A program made the position numbers and the translations under genes. A stretch of 64,000 nt of DNA from an uncultured bacterium (GTDB lineage: Bacteria > Planctomycetota > JAJSAM01 > JAJVHW01), in NCBI GenBank assembly GCA_937996235.1, contig CALKVK010000006.1, forward strand, positions 1 to 64,000, written 5' to 3'. The notes under the pieces are model-generated. The model saw only the letters and a list, made by a program, of their open reading frames with translations, was not told where the DNA came from and did no database searches. This document shows, piece by piece, positions 16,093-24,511 of this stretch; position 1 is the first letter of the stretch; each line of letters starts with the position of its first letter.

Positions 16093-18644
16093 TGCGTGCG
16101 CGCACCCTCGCGCTCGCCGCCGCGTGCGCGTTCGCGTGCACGCTCGGTCCGCGCGCCGCCGCGCGCGCGCAGGAAGACGGCGCGGGCGACGTGTACGTGA
16201 CGGCGGGCGTCGTCCACGACGGTCTCGGCGCGACGTGGTCGCCCGGCGCCGTCTCGATCCGTGGCGGCAAGGTCGTCGCCGTCGGCGCCGTCGCGGACGT
16301 CCCCGCGCCCGCGGGCGTGCGGCGCATCGACGCTGGCGCCGACGCGGTCGTGATCCCGGGTCTCGTCGCCGCGTGGAGCGAACACGTCTCGGCCGACGGC
16401 CGCGACCCCACGAGCGTCGCGCCCGACGTGCGCGCGATCGACGGCTACGACCTCGCGCGCGACGAGAGCGCGCTGCTCGCGGGCGGCGTCACGACGGTCG
16501 TCGTCGCGCCGGGCTCGACGCAGGTCGTCTCCGGGCGGCCGGCGGTCGTGAAGCTCGCGGGCGCGTCGCGCGAGGCGCGCGTGCTGCGCGCGGAGCTCGG
16601 CCTAGCGACGGGCATCGGCGACGGCGTGCAGTCGCCGCGCGCGCTGATCGAGCCGCCCGACCTGCCCGACGCCGCGCACGACCCGCTGCTGCCGCACCGC
16701 GAGCAGCTCCCCGTCACGCGCGCCGGCTCGGTGCTGCTGCTGCGCCAACTTCTCCGCGCGGGCGGCGACGCGTACGTCGAAGGCGTCGCCGCCGGCCGCG
16801 CGCCGCTGTTCGTGTCCGCGTCCTCGACGGGCGACATCGAGGCCGCGCTGGCGCTCGCGGGCGAGCTCGGCGCGAAGCCGGTGCTGGTCGGTGCGACCGC
16901 CGCGCACGCGATGGCGCGCGACATCGCCGACGCGCACGTGCCCGTGGTCCTGACGTGGCCGACGGTGCCGGGCCGCATCACCGCGGGCGACGACGCCGAC
17001 GCGGAGCTGCTGCGCATGCGCGCGCGCGGCAACGCCGCCGCGCTCGACGCGCTGAAGGTGCCGTTCGCGCTGACGGTCGCGTCCGAGGACGCGCTGCCCG
17101 ACCTGCTGTTCGTCGCCGCGTCGGCGGCCCGCGCAGGGCTCCCGCCCGCGCGCGCGCTCGCCGCCGTGACGTCGTCCGCCGCCGACATCGCGGGCGTGGC
17201 GGACCGCGTGGGCGCGCTCTCGCCCGGACGCGACGGCGACCTCGTCGTGCTCTCCGGCGAACCGCACGACCTGCGCGCGGTGCCGGTGCGGACGATCGTC
17301 GCGGGCCGTGTCGTCTGGGAGCGGCGCGCGGGCGGCGCCACGGTGGTCGTGCGCGCGGCGCAGGTGCACGTCGGCGACGGGCGCGTCTTCGCGCCCGGCG
17401 AGGTCGCCTTCGAGCGCGGGCGCATCGTCGAGGTCGGCACCACCGTCGGCGTGCCGCCCGGCGCGCGCATCATCGACCTCGGTGCCGGCGCCGTGATGCC
17501 CGGCCTCGTCGACGCGTTCTCGCACGCGGGCCTCGCCGGCAGCGCCGGCGGCGCGAACTGGGACGTCTCGACGGCGCTGCCGTCGTCGCAGGCCGTGGAC
17601 GCCGCGGACCCGGCGTTCGCGCTGCTCGCCGCGTCGGGCGTCACGACGGCGCTCGTCGCGCCGGGCGGCGGCGGGCGCGTGGCGGGGCGCGCGTCGGTCG
17701 TGAAGACGCAGGGCGCGTGGCCCGGCACGCGCGTGCTGCGCGAGGACGCGGGCATCGTCGTCCGGCTGCGCGGCGAAGGCGACCTGCGCGGCGCGCGCGA
17801 CCAGATCAAGGGCGCGCTCAAGCAGGCGCGCGACTACCGCGAGTCCTTCACGAAGTACGACAAGGCGCTCGAGGAGTACCGCAAGTGGAAGGCGGAGCAG
17901 GACGCCGCCCGCGCGAAGCAGGAGAAGGAGGACGCGGAGAAGGCGAAGGCTGAGGCGGAGAAGGCGAAGGAGCAGGGCAAGGACGGCGCGAAGGCGCCCG
18001 AGGAGCCGCCGAAGCCGGAGGAGGGCAAGCCCGCGGAGCCGAAGAAGGACGAGGCGAAGAAGGAGCCGGAGAAGAAGGAGGAGCCGCGGCGCCCGAAGAC
18101 GAACGAGGCGCTCGCCGGCTGGGCCGCGGTGCTCGACGGCAAGGCGCCGCTCCTCGTGCGCGCGGCGACCGTCGAGGAGATCCGCACCGCGCTCGCGTTC
18201 CTCGAGGGCGAGAAGGGCGTGCGCATGGTGGTCGTCGGCGGCGACGAGGCGCGGCGCGTGTTCGAGCCGCTCCAGAAGGCGGGCGTGCCGGTGATCGCGA
18301 GTCCGACGGTGCTCGTCGAGGAGCGCGGCACACCGGTGAACGTGCTGCGCGAGCTGGCGCTCTCCGGGGTCTCGGGCGCGCTCGGCAGCGACTCGTACCT
18401 CGGCGGGCACGAGCTGCGCGACCTGCTCGCGTACGCGGTGCGCGGCGGACTCTCGCCCGCCGCCGCGGTGCGGCTCGTCACCGGCGACGCCGCGAAGCTG
18501 CTGGGCGTGGACGAGCGCGTGGGCACGCTCGCGCCGGGGCGCGACGCGGACCTGGTGCTCCTGACGGCGCCGCCGTTCGCGCCGGGCGCCGAGGTGCGCG
18601 CGGTGTTCGTGGGCGGGGAGGAGGTGCGACGTGGTGTCGAGTAG
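16092..18644 (+). CDS. Exported protein with two tandem amidohydrolase-like modules and a Lys/Glu-rich insertion
   Basis: 850 residues, twice the length of its neighbours. ATG 16092 overlaps the previous stop by 1 nt; the signal peptide ends near ARAQE. Module 1 (about 30-415) has PGLVAAWSE at the metal strand (W, E). Module 2 (about 418-850) has PGLVDAFSH (F, H), so neither has the full HxH. Module 2 begins directly after the return strand of module 1 (TIVAGRVVWERR, then VVVRAAQVHVGDG). A charged insertion at about 586-670 is made of EKAKAEAEKAKEQ-like repeats and Lys/Glu/Pro runs, probably a helical or flexible spacer. Either a gene fusion or an internal duplication could explain it. The end overlaps the next gene by 11-14 nt. 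Confidence 0.85.
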   Translation: MRARTLALAAACAFACTLGPRAAARAQEDGAGDVYVTAGVVHDGLGATWSPGAVSIRGGKVVAVGAVADVPAPAGVRRIDAGADAVVIPGLVAAWSEHVSADGRDPTSVAPDVRAIDGYDLARDESALLAGGVTTVVVAPGSTQVVSGRPAVVKLAGASREARVLRAELGLATGIGDGVQSPRALIEPPDLPDAAHDPLLPHREQLPVTRAGSVLLLRQLLRAGGDAYVEGVAAGRAPLFVSASSTGDIEAALALAGELGAKPVLVGATAAHAMARDIADAHVPVVLTWPTVPGRITAGDDADAELLRMRARGNAAALDALKVPFALTVASEDALPDLLFVAASAARAGLPPARALAAVTSSAADIAGVADRVGALSPGRDGDLVVLSGEPHDLRAVPVRTIVAGRVVWERRAGGATVVVRAAQVHVGDGRVFAPGEVAFERGRIVEVGTTVGVPPGARIIDLGAGAVMPGLVDAFSHAGLAGSAGGANWDVSTALPSSQAVDAADPAFALLAASGVTTALVAPGGGGRVAGRASVVKTQGAWPGTRVLREDAGIVVRLRGEGDLRGARDQIKGALKQARDYRESFTKYDKALEEYRKWKAEQDAARAKQEKEDAEKAKAEAEKAKEQGKDGAKAPEEPPKPEEGKPAEPKKDEAKKEPEKKEEPRRPKTNEALAGWAAVLDGKAPLLVRAATVEEIRTALAFLEGEKGVRMVVVGGDEARRVFEPLQKAGVPVIASPTVLVEERGTPVNVLRELALSGVSGALGSDSYLGGHELRDLLAYAVRGGLSPAAAVRLVTGDAAKLLGVDERVGTLAPGRDADLVLLTAPPFAPGAEVRAVFVGGEEVRRGVE

Positions 18645-19887
18645 CGCGCGCGTCGCCGCCCTGCTGCTGCTCGCGTGTGCGCTCGCTGCGACGCCGCGCG
18701 CGCACGCCGCCGACGCGCCGAAGACGCCGCGCGGCATCGCGATCCGCGCGGGCCGCGTGGTGCCGGTCGTCGGCGACCCGATCGACGACGGCGTCGTGCT
18801 CGTGCGCGACGGCCGCATCGAGCAGGTCGGCGCGGCCAAGGACGTGAAGGTCCCCGACGACTACGAGCTGCGCGAGTTCCCGGACGGCTGGGTCACGCCC
18901 GGCTGGGTCGAACTGCACGCGCACGTCGCGGGCACCGACCTGAACGACATGGTCTATCCCACGAATCCGGAGCTGCGGAACCTCGACACGATCGTCCCCG
19001 ACAACTTCCAGCTCCGCGCCGCGCGCCAGGGCGGCGTCACGACGATGCTCTTCATCCCCGGCTCCGGCACGAACCTGAGCGGCTTCGGCACGCTGGTGAA
19101 GACCGCCGGCGCGACCGTGGAGGAGATGACGATCCGCTTCCCCGGCGCGATGAAGATCGCGCAGCTCGGCAACCCCGAGCGGCGCGGCGGCGACGTCGGC
19201 TCGTCGCGCATGGGCATGAACCACCTGATCCGCGAGCGCCTCACCGAGGCGAAGCGCTACGCCGACGCGTGGCAGGCGTGGGAGCAGGAGAAGACGGGCG
19301 CGCCGCCGCAGCGCGACGAGCGCCTCGAGAACTTCCGCGGCCTCTTCGCGCACCGCTTCCCCGTGATCGTGCACACCGTGTGGGTGAACGGCGTCGAGGC
19401 GACGAAGCGCATCCTGCACGACGAGTTCGGGCTCGACGTGATCATCACGCACGCGACCTTCGACTCGTACAAGGCGGCCGACGTGATCGTGGGCGCGGGG
19501 CTGCCCGTGAACGTCGGGCCGCGGCTCATCCACTACGAGTGGGAGACGGGGCGCGTGCTCGGCATCCCGCAGCTCTGGAAGCAGGCCGGCTGCGACAACC
19601 TCTCGCTGAACACCGACTGCCCCGTCGTGCCCGCCGAGGAGCTGACGACGCAGGCCTCGATGGCCGTGCGCTTCGGGCTCGACGAGAAGACGGCGCTCGA
19701 GGGGCTCACGATCGTGCCCGCGCGCCAGGTCGGCATGGGCGAACGACTCGGCTCGCTCGAGCGCGGGAAGGACGCGGACATCGTGGTGCGCGACGGACCG
19801 CCGCTCGACCCGCGCTCGCGCGTGCTCTTCGTGCTCGTGAACGGCAAGGACGCGTTCGACGCGCAGCGCGACCGGAGGCTCTTCTGA
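18634..19887 (+). CDS. Exported amidohydrolase, the only member of the array with an intact HxH site
   Basis: 417 residues. GTG 18634 (or GTG 18631, one codon longer) follows the ribosome site GGGGAGGAGG inside the end of the previous gene. The signal peptide ends at AHA-AD. The metal strand reads PGWVELHAH, the canonical HxH. The likely later metal ligands are also present: VIVHTVWVNG, VIITHATFDS and the Asp in LNTDCP. The family is imidazolonepropionase-like amidohydrolases; the substrate cannot be predicted. The conserved ending is GSLERGKDADIVVRDGPPLDPRSR. It is the best candidate for the active enzyme that the degenerate neighbours could assist or regulate. The mid-region segment (DAWQAWEQEKTGAPPQRDE) is the counterpart of the charged insertions in its neighbours. 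Confidence 0.9.
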   Translation: MSSSARVAALLLLACALAATPRAHAADAPKTPRGIAIRAGRVVPVVGDPIDDGVVLVRDGRIEQVGAAKDVKVPDDYELREFPDGWVTPGWVELHAHVAGTDLNDMVYPTNPELRNLDTIVPDNFQLRAARQGGVTTMLFIPGSGTNLSGFGTLVKTAGATVEEMTIRFPGAMKIAQLGNPERRGGDVGSSRMGMNHLIRERLTEAKRYADAWQAWEQEKTGAPPQRDERLENFRGLFAHRFPVIVHTVWVNGVEATKRILHDEFGLDVIITHATFDSYKAADVIVGAGLPVNVGPRLIHYEWETGRVLGIPQLWKQAGCDNLSLNTDCPVVPAEELTTQASMAVRFGLDEKTALEGLTIVPARQVGMGERLGSLERGKDADIVVRDGPPLDPRSRVLFVLVNGKDAFDAQRDRRLF

Positions 19888-21155
19888 GTCGCGCGACGTT
19901 CCGCACCGCGGCGCTCCTCGCGACGCTCGCGCTCGGCGCCACGTCCGGATCGGGCGCGGCGCGCGCCGACGACGCGACGCAGCCGGCCGGCGACTTCGCG
20001 CTGCGCGGCTGCCGCGTCGAGACGTGCGCCGGCCCCGCGCTCGACGACGGCGTCGTGGTCGTGCAGGGCGGCCGCGTCAGCGCGGTCGGACCCGCCGCGA
20101 CGACGGAGATGCCGGCCGGTGTGACGATCGTGGACGCCGCGGGGAAGGTGCTGACGCCCGCGTTCGTGCACGCGGGCACGCGTCTCGGACTGCGCGGCAA
20201 CGGCGGCGGCAACGCGAACCTCGTGGACGCGTCGCGGCGCGTCGAGGAGGAGCTCGACCCCTGGCTCGACGAGAACCGCTGGGCCGCGGCCAACGGCTTC
20301 GCGACGCTCGGACTCCTGCCGGGCGAAGGCATCGTCGGCGGTCGCGGCGCCGCCGTGCGCGCCGCCGGGGCCGACATCGAGTCGATGCTGCGGCGCGCCG
20401 ACACGGTGCTGCGCGTGGACGTGACGCAGGGCGCGCGCTTCTCGAACGCGCTCGCGGGTCAGCTCGCCGCGGCGCGCAAGGACCTCGACGCGCTTGCGAA
20501 GTGGGAGACGGAGCGTGCGGCGTGGGAGAAGGCGAAGGCCGCCGCCGAGGCCGAGAAGAAGCCCGTGCCCGCGGAGCCGAAGAAGCCCGACCAGCCCGAC
20601 GACCGCGAGCCGTACAGGAAGGTGCTGCGCGGCGAGACCGCGCTCTGGTGCCTCGTCGGCAACTCCGCCGACGTCGTCGCGCTGCGCGACGCGCTCGCCG
20701 ACGAGGCGGTGCGCGGCGCGAAGCTGCGGCTCGTCTGCGCGCTCTCGGGCGACGCGTACCGCGCGGCGCCGGAGCTGCTCGACCTGGGCGCGCGCTGCGT
20801 CGTGCGCGCGTCGCTCGCGAGCTGGCCGAACAGCGACCTGACGGTCTGCCCGGCGGTGCTCCTGCGCAACGCCGGGCTGCCGGTGGCGCTGCTGCCGCGC
20901 GACGACTCGCGCGACGGCCTGCGCAACTTCCGCATCGACCTCGCGGGCGTCGTCTCGGCGGGCTTCCCGCGCGCGGCCGCGCTGCGCGCGGCGACGGCCG
21001 AGACCGCCGCGCTGCTCGGCCTCGGCGAGGGCGCGGGGACGATCGCCGCGGGAGCCCGCGCCGACTTCGTGTTGTGGACCGGGGATCCGCTGCAGGCGAC
21101 GTCGCGGCTCGAGCGCGTGTGGATCGACGGGCGCCCCGTGGAGGAGACGCCGTGA
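19884..21155 (+). CDS. Exported amidohydrolase-like protein 7, probable CTG start (no HxH)
   Basis: 423 residues. No ATG, GTG or TTG is in frame before the signal peptide. CTG 19884 overlaps the previous stop as CTGA and has GGAGG at 19874-19878, 5 nt upstream, so CTG is taken as the start. The peptide then reads LSRATFRTAALLATLALGAT, a good signal peptide ending near ARADD. The metal strand is PAFVHAGTR (G, R). A Lys/Glu-rich insertion (EKAKAAAEAEKKPVPAEPKK) lies mid-protein, like that in the double-module neighbour. The ending GTIAAGARADFVLWTGDPLQATSR is typical of the family. The stop overlaps the next GTG. Confidence 0.82.
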   Translation: MSRATFRTAALLATLALGATSGSGAARADDATQPAGDFALRGCRVETCAGPALDDGVVVVQGGRVSAVGPAATTEMPAGVTIVDAAGKVLTPAFVHAGTRLGLRGNGGGNANLVDASRRVEEELDPWLDENRWAAANGFATLGLLPGEGIVGGRGAAVRAAGADIESMLRRADTVLRVDVTQGARFSNALAGQLAAARKDLDALAKWETERAAWEKAKAAAEAEKKPVPAEPKKPDQPDDREPYRKVLRGETALWCLVGNSADVVALRDALADEAVRGAKLRLVCALSGDAYRAAPELLDLGARCVVRASLASWPNSDLTVCPAVLLRNAGLPVALLPRDDSRDGLRNFRIDLAGVVSAGFPRAAALRAATAETAALLGLGEGAGTIAAGARADFVLWTGDPLQATSRLERVWIDGRPVEETP

Positions 21156-22423
21156 GACGCCGCCCGTTCCTGCGCGCCGCGCTGAGCGCGTGCGCCGCCG
21201 TCGCGTTCGCGCTGCCGCTCGCCGCGCAGGCGCAGGAGCGCGCGGCGTCCGACGCCGACGGCGCGCGGCCCGCGGGCGGCGAGGACGTGCTCGCGATCGT
21301 CGGCGGCGACGTGCACGTCGGCAACGGCGTCGTGTTCCGGCGCGGCGTCGTGCTCTGCCGCGGCGGCAAGATCGCCGCGGTCGGCAGCGACGTGGAGGTG
21401 CCGGAGGGCGCGCGCGTCGTCGATGCAGCCGGGCGGCGCGTGCTGCCCGGCTTCGTCGCCCCGGCCGGGTCGAACTTCGGCATCCAGCGCGGGCGCCCGC
21501 AGCCGGGCGAACGCTTCGGCGACTGCCTCGACCCCGAGAGCCTCTACAACGAGCTCGCGCTCGCATCCGGCATCACCAGCTACTACGCGAGCGGTCCGCG
21601 GCGCGGGCTCGTCGGCGACCAGACCGCGGTCATCAAGCCGGCGCTCGGCGCGCCGGAGCTGATGGTGCTGAAGGAGCCGGCGGCGCTCGAGGTCGGCTGG
21701 AGCGACGCGGCGCCGTCGGACCGCGCGGGCTTCCGCGACCAGCTCCGCGCCGCGCGCACGTTCCTCGCGGGCGGCGCGAAGGGCCGCCCGCCCGTGCCGC
21801 CGACGTGGCTCGCGGCACTGCGGCGCGAGATCCCTGTGCGCATCCGCGCCGTGCGCCGCTCCGACGTCCTCGCGGCCGTCGCGCTCGCGCAGGAGTTCGA
21901 CCTGCGGCTCGTGCTCGAGGACGCGCACGAGGCGTGGACCGTGGCACAGGAGGTCGCCGCGTCCGGCGCCGTGCCGATCGTGGCGCCGCGCGTGCGCATC
22001 TGGCCGAACGCCGGCGAGGAGGAGCGCTCGGGTTCGACGATCGAGTGCGCCGCACTGCTCGAGAAGGCCGGCGCGCGCTTCTGCATCCTGCCGCCCGGCG
22101 GCTTCGGCGGACCCGGCTCCGGCATCTCGCTGCAGGGCATCGCCGGCCGCGACCTGATGACCTACTCGGTCGAGGGTGCGTTCGCGATCCGCGGCGGAGC
22201 GTCGCAGGACGCCGTGCTGCGCGCGATCACGCTGACGGCCGCCGAGGCGCTCGGCGTCGCCGACCGCGTCGGCTCGCTCGAGCGCGGCAAGGACGCGGAC
22301 GTCGTCGTCTACCAGGGCGACCCGTTCGACTACCGGCTGCTCCCCGAGGTCACGATCGTCTCGGGCCGCGTGCTCTACGAGCGCACGAAGAGCAAGCTGT
22401 TCGGGCACCTGCCCGCGCGCTGA
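21152..22423 (+). CDS. Exported amidohydrolase-like protein 8 (no HxH metal site)
   Basis: 423 residues. GTG 21152 overlaps the previous stop. The N terminus VRRRPFLRAALSACAAV is Arg-rich, and the signal peptide ends near AQAQE. The sandwich strand is LCRGGKIAAVGSDVEVPEGARV. The metal strand reads PGFVAPAGS (A, S). Family features kept are LVGDQTAVIKPALGAPELMVLKEPAALE, LRLVLEDAHEAWTVAQEVAA (split helix) and the ending DRVGSLERGKDADVVVYQGDPFDYR. It closes the array; mutY starts 1 nt after the stop and is probably on the same transcript. A non-catalytic role is inferred from the missing metal ligands. Confidence 0.85.
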   Translation: MRRRPFLRAALSACAAVAFALPLAAQAQERAASDADGARPAGGEDVLAIVGGDVHVGNGVVFRRGVVLCRGGKIAAVGSDVEVPEGARVVDAAGRRVLPGFVAPAGSNFGIQRGRPQPGERFGDCLDPESLYNELALASGITSYYASGPRRGLVGDQTAVIKPALGAPELMVLKEPAALEVGWSDAAPSDRAGFRDQLRAARTFLAGGAKGRPPVPPTWLAALRREIPVRIRAVRRSDVLAAVALAQEFDLRLVLEDAHEAWTVAQEVAASGAVPIVAPRVRIWPNAGEEERSGSTIECAALLEKAGARFCILPPGGFGGPGSGISLQGIAGRDLMTYSVEGAFAIRGGASQDAVLRAITLTAAEALGVADRVGSLERGKDADVVVYQGDPFDYRLLPEVTIVSGRVLYERTKSKLFGHLPAR

Positions 22424-22424
22424 C

Positions 22425-23543
22425 GTGCCGCGCCGCCGACCCGCCGCCGTGGCGCCGGGCGCCGCACCGGAGCTCGACGACGCCGCGCTCCCCGCGCTGC
22501 GCACGCAGCTCCTGCGCTGGTACCGGGGTGCGCGCCGCGAGCTGCCGTGGCGCACGTCGCGCGACCCGTACCACGTGCTCGTGAGCGAGCTGATGCTGCA
22601 GCAGACGCGCGTGGACGTCGTGCTGCCCTACTTCGCGCGCTGGGTGCTGCGCTGGCCCGACGTCCGCGCGCTGGCCGCCGCGTCCGAGGACGACGTGCTC
22701 GCCGCGTGGTCGGGGCTCGGCTACTACCGCCGCGCGCGCGCGCTGCACGCCGCGGCGCGCGAGATCGTGGCCCGCCACGGCGGCGTCGTGCCGCGCGCCG
22801 TGGACGCGCTGCGCGCGCTCCCCGGCGTGGGGCCCTACACCGCTGCGGCGGTGGCGTCGATCGCGTACGACGTGCCCGCAGCCGTCGTCGACGGCAACGT
22901 CGAGCGCGTGCTGTGCCGCCTGCTCGGCGACGCGCGCCCGCCGTCGGCCGCGCGCGCGCGCGACCTGCGCGACGTCGCGGAGCGGCTGCTCGCCGCGCCG
23001 GCGGGCGACTGGAACCAGGCGCTGATGGAGCTCGGCGCGCTCGTGTGCGTGCCCTCCGCGCCGCGCTGCGACGTGTGCCCGTGGGCGCCGCGCTGCGTCG
23101 CGCACGCCCGCGGCGACGCCGCGCGGCTGCCCGTCCGCGCGGCGCCCTCCGCCGTGCGCGAGGTCGTGCTCCGCATGGCGGTCGTGCGCCGCGGCGACGC
23201 GGTCCTGCTCGTGCGGCGCGGCGAGGGCGCGCTCCTCGCGGGCATGTGGGAGCTCCCGACGACCGACGAGGGCGGCTCGCCCGCGCAGCTCGGCGCGCTC
23301 GTGCGCCGCGCCGTGCCGGGCGCGCGCGTCCACCTCGCCGCGACGGCGGCGCGCAGCTTCCGCCACGCCATCACGCGCCGGCGCATCACCGTGCACGTGC
23401 ACGAGGGCACCTGCGGCGCGCCCGTCGAGAGCGTGGCAGAGGCGCCGCCGGGGATCGCTTGGGCGGGCCCGCGGGAGCTCGGCGCGTACGCCGTCTCGTC
23501 CATGACGACGAAGGCGCTCGCAGGCTCCCGCCGCGCCACCTGA
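22425..23543 (+). CDS. mutY: A/G-specific adenine glycosylase
   Basis: 372 residues. Base-excision enzyme that removes adenine mispaired with 8-oxoguanine. The catalytic Glu is E55 in SELMLQQTRV. The helix-hairpin-helix LPGVGPYTAAAVASIAY is followed by the catalytic Asp D156 in VVDGNV. The iron-sulfur cluster ligands are C208-x6-C215-x2-C218-x5-C224. The C-terminal NUDIX-like domain reads recognition features (LLVRRGEGALLAGMWELPT). GTG 22425 lies 1 nt after the amidohydrolase array, so it is probably expressed with it despite the unrelated role. All key residues are present. Confidence 0.96.
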   Translation: MPRRRPAAVAPGAAPELDDAALPALRTQLLRWYRGARRELPWRTSRDPYHVLVSELMLQQTRVDVVLPYFARWVLRWPDVRALAAASEDDVLAAWSGLGYYRRARALHAAAREIVARHGGVVPRAVDALRALPGVGPYTAAAVASIAYDVPAAVVDGNVERVLCRLLGDARPPSAARARDLRDVAERLLAAPAGDWNQALMELGALVCVPSAPRCDVCPWAPRCVAHARGDAARLPVRAAPSAVREVVLRMAVVRRGDAVLLVRRGEGALLAGMWELPTTDEGGSPAQLGALVRRAVPGARVHLAATAARSFRHAITRRRITVHVHEGTCGAPVESVAEAPPGIAWAGPRELGAYAVSSMTTKALAGSRRAT

Positions 23544-23671
23544 GTCACGCACGCGGCGTCGCGTCGGATCTGCTTCAGGATTCCACTCAAGTCCGCATCC
23601 GGCGCCACTCGATGGGGCTGAGTGATGTCCCTGCGCACCCCGGCGTGGGGTAGCGCGGGAGAGAGTGACCC

Positions 23672-24364
23672 ATGCGGGGACGAAACGGCTTCACGCTGAT
23701 CGAACTGATGATCGTTGTGACGATCATCAGCATCCTGACCGCCATCGCGATCCCGAGTCTGATCTCGTCGCGCATCAGTGCGAACGAGACGTCGGCGATC
23801 GCCACGCTGCGCAACATCGCGTCGGCGCAGGTGCAGTTCCAGGCGACCGCGAAGGTGGACGTCGACGGCGACGGCGCCGGCGAGTTCGGCTTCTTCCGGG
23901 AGCTCGCGGGGGCCACGCCCCTGCGCATCGACCCGGCCGGCAACCTCGGCACCGTGCCCCTCTCGCCGGCGATCCTGCCCGGCTCGTTCCGCCCGGACGC
24001 GAACCTCGGCATGCGCGCCCACTCGGGCTACGCGTTCCGCATCCGCCTGCCCGCGGACGACGGCTTCGGCGTCGCCGAGCGCCCGGCGGGGACGCCGCTC
24101 CTCTTCCCGATCGACGCCGACCTCTCCGAGACGAACTGGACCTGCTACGCGTGGCCGCTCGCAGCCGGGCAGTCCGGCGTGCGCACGTTCTTCATCGCGC
24201 AGACGGCCGACGTGCTCTCGACCGACGATCCCGCACCGCGCGCCGTGTTCGGGCCGCGCGGCGGCGCGGCGTTCCTGCCCGGCGGGCTCATCGACAGCAT
24301 CACGGGCACGATCGCGTTCTCCGCGACCGGCCGCGACGGCAACCTCTGGCGCCGCACGCAGTAG
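23672..24364 (+). CDS. Prepilin-like (type IV pilin / pseudopilin) protein
   Basis: 230 residues. A short basic leader MRGRNG is followed by the type III signal G-FTLIELMIVVTIISILTAIAIP, with Glu at +5, the site for prepilin peptidase cleavage and N-methylation. The mature head (about 190 residues) is larger than GspG, and ends in an extended SITGTIAFSATGRDGNLWRR strand. A DVDGDGAGE segment could bind calcium. GGGAGAG stands 9 nt before ATG 23672, preceded by a 128-bp gap. No pilus assembly ATPase, platform or peptidase gene is nearby, so it depends on machinery encoded elsewhere. Its function in pili, secretion or DNA uptake is not decided by the sequence. Confidence 0.88.
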   Translation: MRGRNGFTLIELMIVVTIISILTAIAIPSLISSRISANETSAIATLRNIASAQVQFQATAKVDVDGDGAGEFGFFRELAGATPLRIDPAGNLGTVPLSPAILPGSFRPDANLGMRAHSGYAFRIRLPADDGFGVAERPAGTPLLFPIDADLSETNWTCYAWPLAAGQSGVRTFFIAQTADVLSTDDPAPRAVFGPRGGAAFLPGGLIDSITGTIAFSATGRDGNLWRRTQ

Positions 24365-24511
24365 CTCGCGCCCACCTCGCCGGCGCCGTCGGGTCCCGGA
24401 CCGGAGCCCGCGCGCGTCACGTCCCCCCTTGCGAGCGGCGGCCGCACCCCGCGCTGCGTAGGATCGCAGCAGTGCGCGCCGGTCCCGGGCGCGCCCGCAG
24501 GCGGGGTGCGC

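Noticed and set aside
23609..23627. Inverted repeat CACTC...GAGTG before the prepilin gene
   Set aside because: Five-base arms with a 9-base spacer are expected by chance; not used as an operator.
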